From the NCBI GenBank assembly GCA_039640505.1, contig CP046865.1, positions 2,471,501 to 2,535,500 on the forward strand: 64,000 nt of DNA. Reading direction: 5' to 3'. The first letter of the stretch is position 1, and each line of letters begins with the position of its first letter. Below, in pieces: positions 57,388 to 64,000 of this stretch. The DNA is from Rhodobacteraceae bacterium Araon29 (GTDB lineage: Bacteria > Pseudomonadota > Alphaproteobacteria > Rhodobacterales > Rhodobacteraceae). Below the pieces are notes generated by a model. The model was not told the origin of the DNA and ran no database searches. It worked only from the letters and a program-made list of their open reading frames with translations. The position numbers and the translations under genes were made by a program.

Positions 57388-57624
57388 CTATAAACTAAAA
57401 TCAGACCAAACCTTTGGATATTTATTTTCTAACTTTTCATCTTTTCGCCTTTTCTTTTCACGATGGAATGAGCGTGATTACCTTTGAAATTCGTTCAGTC
57501 AAAAGTTAGTGTCCTTTATAATTTAACCACTCTGCAATTTGGTTAAAAGTTTTTCCTTTTTTCTTTGTTCTGTTGTTGTCTCAGAAAGAAATAATTGGCA
57601 CTGCGAATGATTTGTAATTTTCAT
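57388..57624 (-). pseudogene. Decayed recombinase-like HTH gene
   Basis: Pieces of a small HTH protein can be read in shifting frames from ATG 57624 to TAG 57388. The first is SETTTEQRKK; then, in another frame, GKTFNQIAEWLNYKGH ends in a stop; then KGNHAHSIVK; then REKKRRKDEKLENKYPKVWS. In order these match the intact gene at 52877-53224 (GYRRIAQHLNSK, then KGNHVFAVLKRYRQREERL). At least three frame changes and one stop make it a remnant. The similarity is by eye. It is on the opposite strand to its intact relative, at the other side of the island. Confidence 0.55.
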
Positions 57625-57639
57625 AGGTGGACGAAAATA

Positions 57640-58185
57640 GATTATAGTAAATTTGCATATCAGGTCTGCAGAAGAAACCCCCCGACTAAACAGCAACAAC
57701 GATATAGTGGAACAAAGGGTCTATCAAGGATTTATTAAACCAAGGTTTGTTCTGCATATTCATCTTGAAAGTGTCGCTAACGCACTGACAATATAAAAAT
57801 TCATGGAAAATGAAAGGTAAGAGACAGGCACACTTGTTTTAAAATTACTAAGGTGCTCTCGTGAGTTTTTAACCTAACAATGAAAAGAAAACTCTCTTTC
57901 ACCACATTTTGCCCATGGACGATGGGGTGTTTATTTTTCTGGGAAATTATCAAAGCGATACGAAAAGGTATTTCCGTGAACACCTGCAAAAAACAAATGA
58001 GATTGGGCAGAAAAATCACAAAATAAAGGGGTTGAATTCTTTAAATCTGACGGCAGCCGAGAAAGGCGATGCATCAAGCTATGGCCTCTGATAGGTGGTA
58101 GCACCCTTGCCCAGTTTTAATTCGACTGGCCCAGAGAAAAACCAATTATATCGGGTGACAGGCATAGATTTTTAGAAAAATAGCT
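57640..58185. other. AT-rich stretch with no recognised gene
   Basis: Only short frames occur, such as one of 60 codons at 57909-58091 (+) and one of 72 codons at 57801-58019 (-) lying antisense to it. Neither shows domain character, good start sites or plausible composition, and both look accidental. The stretch joins the decayed HTH gene to the decayed transposase and is probably eroded mobile DNA. Confidence 0.45.
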
Positions 58186-58190
58186 GTCGT

Positions 58191-58467
58191 TTTGTCTTTG
58201 AAATCTTCGGCGGCCTTGATCACCACGTAATCTGGCACAGTGATCAAATCGGCTTCTTTCACTCAGGGTATCGATTTGGATCACGCCACGCTGGCATGCT
58301 GGGTTGGTCAATACACAACTTTGCTGGAAACGCTGGCTGATGCGATTGGTCGGTATGTTCGCCAGGGGTAGGCAGTCTTTACTGACGGTACCCCGATCAA
58401 AATGCAGGCAAAAAAGAAATGCGCAAGAGCGCGGATCTGGACCTATGTGAGAAATAAGAGACCCTAA
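58191..58467 (+). pseudogene. Decayed IS66-family transposase fragment
   Basis: Reading the + strand gives FVFEIFGGLDHH (like FEKFGQHQPL of IS66 TnpC), then after a frame change at about 58258-58267 GIDLDHATLACWVG and LETLADAIGRYVRQG. A TAG at 58369-58371 interrupts, then VFTDGTPIKMQAKKK and ARIWTYVRNKRP follow to TAA at 58465-58467. The DxTP(V/I)KMQ segment carries the first catalytic Asp of the DDE domain. Both ends of the element, its inverted repeats and the other tnp genes are gone. This is a short inactive relic of an IS66 insertion within the glmS-side island. The 239 bases from here to 58706 hold nothing recognisable. Confidence 0.8.
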
Positions 58468-58706
58468 GCCAGCCGCGCACCTAGATTGTGTCGAATATTC
58501 TTAAGATAAACGTTTGGCTGCTTGGCAAGAACTTGTCCTAAAAAAGAGCGAAAGCATTAGTCGACAACGACACTGCAAATCAATGGGCCCCAATATCCCA
58601 ATTAAGGCATTCAAAGAATAGGAAAATTAAAAATTACTGGTACAGAAAATTGGGCTAAACAGGAGAACGAGTTTCAAGCTAAAACATCTTGGCAATGCAG
58701 GTCACT

Positions 58707-59225
58707 CTATTCGGATTGAATTAATTTGCCCAACGTGGCTGTAATTCCCATGAGGCTGAAGCTCACGTCCAGGTTTCGACCGTCAAGCATCTGCAAACGA
58801 AGGACCGCGTCGCGTCCACCCTTCATTGCACTGACTGTCTGTGGTGATATTACTTTATGCGCCCAGCAGCCATCAATGCTGCAGTTGATCCAAGGAATCT
58901 TATCTTGCTTTTGCCCATCCACAATGAGTGTTGGCGGTGCTCCCAAAAACAAATCTACTACATATGGAAAATACAAAATACCATAGTCTTTGCCGTCCTC
59001 CGTCTTTGATAGAGAAAACCGGAAGAGGGATATTTGCGTATCCTCAACAATAATGTCAGCAATATAAAGGGCTTCGCAGGAGGAAATATCACCTTCGTCA
59101 GCGCATTGTAGAATCCATTCGCCTACCCCCTGGGAAACTTCAGTTTCCTGCGCATTTGCGGCCGGCAGAAGCATAAAGACAGTATAGAAACTGACTAGAC
59201 CCCCGATTAATATACGGAATACCAT
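58707..59225 (-). CDS. IalB-like protein in the two-partner secretion operon
   Basis: A 172-residue exported protein of the invasion-associated locus B family. A signal peptide (GLVSFYTVFMLLPAANA, cut before QETEV) is followed by the IalB pattern: WILQCADEGDISSCEA with two cysteines, ISLFRFSLSKTEDGKDYG, LPLG-like FLGAPPTLIVDG, INCSIDGCWAH with another cysteine pair, and LQMLDGRNLDVSFSLMG near the end. It starts 1 base after the tpsB stop on the same strand and should be co-transcribed with it. IalB proteins are periplasmic or outer-membrane associated and of uncertain role. Their pairing with a TpsB is unusual. Confidence 0.82.
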   Translation of the reverse strand: MVFRILIGGLVSFYTVFMLLPAANAQETEVSQGVGEWILQCADEGDISSCEALYIADIIVEDTQISLFRFSLSKTEDGKDYGILYFPYVVDLFLGAPPTLIVDGQKQDKIPWINCSIDGCWAHKVISPQTVSAMKGGRDAVLRLQMLDGRNLDVSFSLMGITATLGKLIQSE

Positions 59226-59226
59226 C

Positions 59227-61014
59227 TTAAAAATTTACCCCCAACTTAAGATACCATCTTGTTCCATTAAGATCTTCACGTGCCATACCAAGCCGATCAG
59301 CTATTGCCGCTCGGTCAAAGGCTGCAATCAATCGTTCAGCCGAAAGGTCAACGGTGTAATTGTTCCAGCTGCCCTTTAGCCCTAAGGAAAGCCCTGTTGC
59401 TGTCGCATATTCGTAGTCAAATGAGCTTTCTATAAGGCCGTGATCAAAACCTATATTTGCACTGAGCCCTGATTTAAAACGAGAGCCACTGGCAAAATCA
59501 AGTTGGTTGAGGGGAAGTACAAGGTTATTTTGAACATAATAGCCTTTTGGGCCCGCTGCGTAGCTTTGGCGTGTTCCTCTTACAGAGTATTTGCCGCCAA
59601 TCGCAAAACCCTGGGCAGATAGCAGATTATCGTCGCTTTGTTGACCAACGAAAGAGAGCGAGTAGATCAGGCTTTTCCCGCCGAGCGAAACAAGTCGGGA
59701 ATAGCCAATATTGGCCTTCACAAGCTTATAGCGCGCCTCATAAACACCAAAAGATGGATGATCATCATCGCTGACCCCACTAGGAAAAATGGCCTGTCTG
59801 TAAGTAAGAGAAGATGAAAACCGACCCTTAGCAAGCAGTTTGCTATAATTCATACCAATGCTCAAGGCTGCCTGCGACCGGCTTTGTACTTCAATCGGAA
59901 CACGTATGCCGTAAGTTACCAGAAAATTATTGCTTTCTGTTTTCGACAAGGCTGCATTAAATTTCAAAATCTGTGCCTGGTCGCGGAAAATAGTGTGTTC
60001 ACCTTCAAGGTTAAAACTCTTGGTTTCGCCGCTGGTACCGTAAGGTGTTCCCGGATCGGGTATGTACCAGTTGTCATAGGAAAAGCGGCTCGCTGAAACA
60101 CTGTAGAGTGTTTTGCCGTATGGAATGGAATAGAATAGGGAATAGGATTCTGATCTTTCAGGTTCATGATTAAAGTAAAACGCTTGCTCGCTTGTAAATC
60201 CGTAGGATAGCCGCAGCTGATCATAGCGACCAACTGGGTTGTCAAATGAGGCGCTGTAATTGGTACCGATTATGCCTGAGGACTTTGTACCTTCATTGTC
60301 AATTCCAATGGTAAAGCGTATTGGTTTTTCCGAGGAATCCTTGAGATTGACGATCGTATAGCCAGGCTGTGTACCGGCAACAAATTCAATTTTGGCCTGG
60401 CTTGAGGGCAACCTGTTAATAAATTCGATCCCCTGATCAACTGTGTACAAGTTTACCGGACTTTCGATAATTCCGGGGAATAACGAGCCAAGTCCTTTCT
60501 GATTGACTTCAAAGTCACCGTTAAAGGTTAAAGCTTCAACACGGCCTTCCTCAATTTGAAGTTCCAACTGACCATCAGCAATACTCTGCTGCGGAACATA
60601 AACCCGTGCCGCAATATAGCCCTTATCAAAATAGATCTTTGTGATGGCGCGCGTTAGATCATCAACCGATTTCAAACCCACGCACTTTTTGACATAGGGT
60701 TTAACGACAGCGGTACGCTCTACTGCGCTTAACAAGGTAACCCCACGCAGAATGATGTTCGAAAGGTTAATGCAATTTGCATCCGTCACATTATCAAGAG
60801 CAGGTTGCATTTCGGTGCTAGCAGAGGCTTCTGGCGACAAGAGCTCTTGCCGCGCAGCACGCTGCTGCGCGGCAAGATTCTGCCCAGTTTTGCGAATTTG
60901 CTCAGTGCTTGGCAGGTTGGTTTCTGGAATTATGTGCAGATCCTGAGAGAATACCTGCCCACCAGATAGGCCAAGAACAATTATACACAGAGCAGTGCAT
61001 CCTCGCATAGACAT
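59227..61014 (-). CDS. TpsB outer-membrane transporter (ShlB/FhaC/HecB family)
   Basis: Outer-membrane pore that exports the TpsA partner. The 595-residue protein has a signal peptide (LCIIVLGLSGGQVFS), then POTRA domains at about residues 75-230 (INLSNIILRGVTLLSAVE, DKGYIAARVYVPQQSIADG, LQIEEGRVEAL). A 16-strand barrel follows with the loop-6 motif YSVRGTRQSYAAGPKGYYVQ (VRG core) and a C-terminal Phe (KLGVNF) for barrel insertion. Length and layout are typical of two-partner secretion. It follows the Sel1 gene by 41 bases and precedes the IalB gene by 1 base. Confidence 0.93.
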   Translation of the reverse strand: MSMRGCTALCIIVLGLSGGQVFSQDLHIIPETNLPSTEQIRKTGQNLAAQQRAARQELLSPEASASTEMQPALDNVTDANCINLSNIILRGVTLLSAVERTAVVKPYVKKCVGLKSVDDLTRAITKIYFDKGYIAARVYVPQQSIADGQLELQIEEGRVEALTFNGDFEVNQKGLGSLFPGIIESPVNLYTVDQGIEFINRLPSSQAKIEFVAGTQPGYTIVNLKDSSEKPIRFTIGIDNEGTKSSGIIGTNYSASFDNPVGRYDQLRLSYGFTSEQAFYFNHEPERSESYSLFYSIPYGKTLYSVSASRFSYDNWYIPDPGTPYGTSGETKSFNLEGEHTIFRDQAQILKFNAALSKTESNNFLVTYGIRVPIEVQSRSQAALSIGMNYSKLLAKGRFSSSLTYRQAIFPSGVSDDDHPSFGVYEARYKLVKANIGYSRLVSLGGKSLIYSLSFVGQQSDDNLLSAQGFAIGGKYSVRGTRQSYAAGPKGYYVQNNLVLPLNQLDFASGSRFKSGLSANIGFDHGLIESSFDYEYATATGLSLGLKGSWNNYTVDLSAERLIAAFDRAAIADRLGMAREDLNGTRWYLKLGVNF

Positions 61015-61055
61015 AACAAAAAACCTTGTTTGGGGGTTAACGATTCAGCGTTGTC

Positions 61056-61922
61056 TTATTCGCTTTTAACGCTAGCCTGCTTTTCTGCAGCTGCCTTTTG
61101 CCGTTCCTCAGTCCAAGCAATAGCTGCTTTTTGAGAGGCCTTCACATCTTCTGGTGACAACTCGTTACTAAGCTTCATCATAGCTTCTTTAGAAGGTTCA
61201 TGGCCGCGTGCAGATGCAAGATTGAAGTACATATGAGCGTTCTGAAGGTTCTTTTCGCCAAAGTTCCCTTTTTGCGCCGCAAGCGCCATATGATAAAGTC
61301 CCGCAACATTCCCAAGATCAGAGGCTGATTTTAGCAACTCGTGTGCCTTTTTTTCATCCTTTTCGATCGCAACACCTTTTGAATACATTCGGGCAAGTTC
61401 TACCAGTGCTGGTGAGAAGCTAAGGTCAATTGCTGTTTGATAATATTCGAGCGCTTTTTCAGTGTTCTGTTCCAGTCCACGCCCACTCTGATAAAGCTGA
61501 GCACAGTTAACCATGGCCTCCACGAGTCCGAGATCAGCAGATTTACAAAGCATTGTGTGCGCAGCTTCAAAATCTTGCAGCAATCCGCCTTCCCCCTGAA
61601 ACTGTAGTAGACCCAGACGTTGTAAAGCAAGCGCATTATCCGCTTCAGCAGCTGCCTGATAAAGAACGACAGCTGTTGCTATGTTCTTTTCAGTACCAGT
61701 GCCTAGCTCAGCCATGCTACCTAGAAAGAAAGCCCCATCCGCATTACCCGCTTTATAGGCTGTCTCAAAAAACTGGGCTGCCTCAGGAAATTGCTTTTTT
61801 GCTAGGGCTTGCAAGCCAAGTTGCATATTACTGTCCTCTGCTCTTACTTGAGCCATCGTTGTTTGCAGCCCTGCAAGATAAATGGCGGACATAATTGTCG
61901 TGATCATTAAAAATTTTTTCAT
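61056..61922 (-). CDS. Sel1-repeat (SLR) protein in the two-partner secretion operon
   Basis: A 288-residue exported protein with a signal peptide (IMSAIYLAGLQTTMAQ) and about six Sel1-like repeats of some 36 residues from about residue 30 to 250, for example GAFFLGSMAELGTGTEKN, then ALALQRLGLLQFQGEGG and ALVELARMYSKGVAIEKD. The C-terminus is charged and Ala/Glu/Lys-rich (QKAAIAWTEERQKAAAEKQ). SLR proteins are scaffolds for protein-protein contacts. It lies between tpsA and tpsB on the same strand, so it could chaperone the exoprotein in the periplasm; that is inference. The distance to tpsA includes a strong hairpin. Confidence 0.85.
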   Translation of the reverse strand: MKKFLMITTIMSAIYLAGLQTTMAQVRAEDSNMQLGLQALAKKQFPEAAQFFETAYKAGNADGAFFLGSMAELGTGTEKNIATAVVLYQAAAEADNALALQRLGLLQFQGEGGLLQDFEAAHTMLCKSADLGLVEAMVNCAQLYQSGRGLEQNTEKALEYYQTAIDLSFSPALVELARMYSKGVAIEKDEKKAHELLKSASDLGNVAGLYHMALAAQKGNFGEKNLQNAHMYFNLASARGHEPSKEAMMKLSNELSPEDVKASQKAAIAWTEERQKAAAEKQASVKSE

Positions 61923-61942
61923 CTATTCAACCTTATATGTTA

Positions 61943-61969
61943 AAAGTTGGCCCGTTTGGGGCCAACTTT
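61943..61969 (-). terminator. Strong hairpin between tpsA and the Sel1 gene
   Basis: AAAGTTGGCCC (61943-61953) and GGGCCAACTTT (59-69 of the same hundred) form a perfect 11-bp stem with a 5-base loop, 47 bases after the tpsA stop. On the minus strand the stem is followed by only a short U-run (TTTTAAC counting the last stem bases), so it may stop only part of transcription or protect the tpsA message end. Either would set tpsA expression above the downstream genes. Confidence 0.65.
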
Positions 61970-62015
61970 AGTTACAATGTTAAAGTCCCTGTTTTTTTGA
62001 ATTTTTTATTTATCT

Positions 62016-64000
62016 TTAATCATCATCATCTTCCGTCAATAACTCGATCAGATTTACCCGTGCGTTATTAAGTTCGCGGATATCCGAAATTATTTTCATT
62101 GCGTTGATGCTGATGTTGCTTGTGATTTCCTGAGCAACCATAATGTTGGTGTTCAGTGCGTGCGGTAAATCAATCTCTTCTCCGTTTACTGTAATACTTG
62201 ATGCGCCGCTTATTGTAGCATGGGTGGTTTGCCGAATGTCATAGAATTCAAAGCCTGCATCCCAACTTCCGCCCAGCACAGAAAAATGACTACCCAGTTG
62301 GGATGCCAGCGAAGTGCTGCTTCCGAACTGGGTTTCAAATTTGCCCGTATCAAAGAAAGCCCCAAATGAGGTATTGCTGCCGTATATATTACTGAAAGTA
62401 AATGAACCTGTCTCAAGAGTAAGCTGGTTCGATTCAGATTGTATCAAACCACCAATAAGGTTGGTATCGCCTTGGACTACGATATTGACTGATTCAGTTC
62501 CAATGATGCCTGACTGATCCTCAACCCAAGCTACACTTGCGACCTCTCCTTTAATACCAAAATCAAAGCTCACAGATGTCGGCATAAAATCAGCGTCTGT
62601 CCCAAGTCCAAGTCCAAGGTGAAAACCAAACATGTTTGATGCAACCGTTTCTTGAAGACTTTGAATGGTAAGGTCACCACCTACAGTTAGAGCTATATTA
62701 TTGCCTCCCAAAACAGCTCCAATAATGTTAGTATCGCCGCCGCTGTTTGCAATCAGGTCCTCTGTTGCTGTGACACTTGAGTTCACATAGGTCGTGGTTG
62801 TTGCATAGCTGTGAGAAAACTTCATATCAAGGCTAAATCCGAATCCGGTGGGGTTCCAGCCATCCAAGGGTGCTGATACTCCAATACCTGCCCCAAATCC
62901 AATGCTGTTTGCGAAAGTCTGGTTCTCCGCCGCGATAAAAGAGATATCTTCGCCGGCGGTGAGGTAAATATTCTCTCCCTGGATTATTGAACCTATACCT
63001 GTAAGGCTACCACCCGCATTGATGGACACGTCATGGCCGGCATGGATGGTCGAAGCAACAGTCGTTGTCGAGCTGCTGGTGGAGTTGTCAACTTTGAAAT
63101 TCGCATTTGCAAAAAACGACCCGATGGACCCCTGTAGAAGACCGTTAATGCTGGCTTCTAGGCCAATGTTGAAGGCGAACGAAGAGCTGGTTGTATCCGT
63201 ATTGGTTGATTCTGTGCCGGGTTTTATAATTATATCTCCTTCGCTGGTAATCGTAATGTCTTCTCCGGCAAGCATGCCTGAGCCTATAAAGTTGAAATCA
63301 ATTCCAGTTTCGATATATATGTTATCGCCCGCGATCAAGTTTGAACCTTGTGACGTAGTCGTCTCAGTGGTGGTAGTTGTGTTGTTATGCTCAACTCCAA
63401 AGCTTGCTTTGATTTTCAGGAGTATAAGCTCCTTCAGACCGTCCTCATCATGTTTTACAAAGGCCGCGTATTTTTCCAGCTCTTTTTGGAGTTTCTCGAC
63501 AGAATCTTGGAATGCTAGAGTTGCATTAAAAACTTCTGCGATGGAAGCAGCACCGTGAATGGCGCTCAGAAGATCATCCGAGTCTTCCAAAGCAACCCCC
63601 GCATTTTGGACAGCAGTCTGAATTGCCATAAATTTCTTATAGGCGGCTGAAATTGCGTCTAATGCGGGACTATTAAGTCCAACTGTAAAGCCAACGAATG
63701 TGTAATCCTCATGGGTCGTCAGGGTCATTTGGTTGTGCACCGCGGCGATAGTTACATTGCCTTCGGCATCTATCTTGATGTCACCTGTCGCGGTGATCAC
63801 CGAACCCTCAATCGTTGTATCCCCTCCATCTATAATCACGACGTTGCCCGGGTTTTCGGATGTTCCTGCCGTTACGATCGTTCCCGCGTGTGTGAGATTG
63901 ACTAGACTTGAGCTGTCATTATCTACCGTTAGGCCAGCCGTTATTTTAAACGTAGACTCTTTTGGAAAGTCAGGCAGTCCAATACCTACCCCAAGGCTCC
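62016..64000 (-). CDS. TpsA exoprotein, C-terminal part (filamentous-hemagglutinin repeats, partial)
   Basis: The frame is open through the window edge, so this is the C-terminal 661 residues of a larger secreted protein. It consists of tandem units of about 90-100 residues. Each has a Gly-rich amphipathic segment (FGFHLGLGLGTDADF), a Ser/Thr-rich linker (TTTTTETTTSQ, STSSSTTTVAS) and a beta-helix strand set (LIAGDNIYIETGIDFNFIG, IIQGENIYLTAGEDISFIA). This is the FHA-2 type hemagglutinin repeat of CdiA/FhaB exoproteins. One unit holds a helical insert (about 95 residues, DALSAAYKKFMAIQTAVQNAG-like). The protein ends in an acidic LLTEDDDD with no VENN motif or toxin domain. Partner of the TpsB encoded downstream. 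Confidence 0.88.
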   Translation of the reverse strand, partial: SLGVGIGLPDFPKESTFKITAGLTVDNDSSSLVNLTHAGTIVTAGTSENPGNVVIIDGGDTTIEGSVITATGDIKIDAEGNVTIAAVHNQMTLTTHEDYTFVGFTVGLNSPALDAISAAYKKFMAIQTAVQNAGVALEDSDDLLSAIHGAASIAEVFNATLAFQDSVEKLQKELEKYAAFVKHDEDGLKELILLKIKASFGVEHNNTTTTTETTTSQGSNLIAGDNIYIETGIDFNFIGSGMLAGEDITITSEGDIIIKPGTESTNTDTTSSSFAFNIGLEASINGLLQGSIGSFFANANFKVDNSTSSSTTTVASTIHAGHDVSINAGGSLTGIGSIIQGENIYLTAGEDISFIAAENQTFANSIGFGAGIGVSAPLDGWNPTGFGFSLDMKFSHSYATTTTYVNSSVTATEDLIANSGGDTNIIGAVLGGNNIALTVGGDLTIQSLQETVASNMFGFHLGLGLGTDADFMPTSVSFDFGIKGEVASVAWVEDQSGIIGTESVNIVVQGDTNLIGGLIQSESNQLTLETGSFTFSNIYGSNTSFGAFFDTGKFETQFGSSTSLASQLGSHFSVLGGSWDAGFEFYDIRQTTHATISGASSITVNGEEIDLPHALNTNIMVAQEITSNISINAMKIISDIRELNNARVNLIELLTEDDDD

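Noticed and set aside
57801-58091. Two overlapping antisense frames of 72 and 60 codons
   Set aside because: Neither has domain features, a good start site or plausible composition; the area looks like eroded DNA.
52875-58706. tRNA gene or tRNA fragment as island attachment site
   Set aside because: I found no cloverleaf-like sequence or CCA-ended tRNA 3' end by eye at either border.
62016-64000. Contact-dependent inhibition (CdiA) system
   Set aside because: The exoprotein ends after hemagglutinin repeats without a VENN motif or toxin domain, and no immunity gene follows.

Overview
This window looks like a chromosomal segment of a marine alphaproteobacterium of the order Rhodobacterales (Roseobacter group). 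The evidence is the protein sequences and several gene orders typical of that group: dnaB - alr - mlaEF - radA - cvpA - purF; surE - pcm - nlpD next to tatABC; a 14-subunit nuo cluster carrying a DUF5337 gene and other small inserted genes, continued by birA - coaX - rnj; and an ivd/mcc leucine-degradation operon. The genus is not certain. A pelagic lineage of the Roseobacter group would fit the moderate G+C and compact layout, but that is inference.

Layout. 1-11.5 kb (+ strand): replication, cell-wall, envelope-lipid, repair and purine genes (dnaB end, GNAT, alr, mlaE, mlaF, two small membrane proteins, radA, cvpA, purF, an SDR), then surE-pcm-nlpD. 11.5-16.4 kb (- strand): an ATPase, tatC-tatB-tatA, an orphan ABC ATPase and a second SDR. 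16.5-21 kb (+): a Hint-domain protein, prfC and a DEAD-box RNA helicase with a long structured leader. 21-39.9 kb (- strand): one long run read nuoA-B-C-D-E-(DUF5337)-F-(39-aa ORF)-G-(lipoprotein)-H-I-J-K-L-M-N, then birA, coaX and RNase J. 40-46.9 kb (-): mccA, mccB, two small coupled genes and ivd behind a palindromic operator, then a DegT-type aminotransferase. 46.9-52.9 kb: an MmgE/PrpD protein, a VOC protein behind a hairpin that covers its start codon, a frameshifted gph, and glmU-glmS.

Immediately after the glmS stop codon the sequence turns AT-rich. About 5.8 kb (52.9-58.7 kb) looks like an accessory island. It carries a recombinase-like HTH gene, a secreted protein, an Mrr-type restriction endonuclease, a pseudoazurin, a glycosyltransferase and a TM2 protein. 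It also holds a decayed second copy of the HTH family and a decayed IS66 transposase. From 58.7 kb to the window end a minus-strand two-partner secretion locus reads tpsA (5' part outside the window), a Sel1-repeat protein, tpsB and an IalB-like protein, with a strong hairpin directly after tpsA.

Functionally most of the window is housekeeping: respiratory complex I, leucine/isovalerate catabolism, UDP-GlcNAc synthesis, Tat export and purine synthesis. The parts most worth a second look are the unusual two-partner secretion operon, the glmS-linked island bounded by related HTH genes, the small genes embedded in the nuo and ivd operons, the RNA hairpin over the VOC start, and the gph frameshift.
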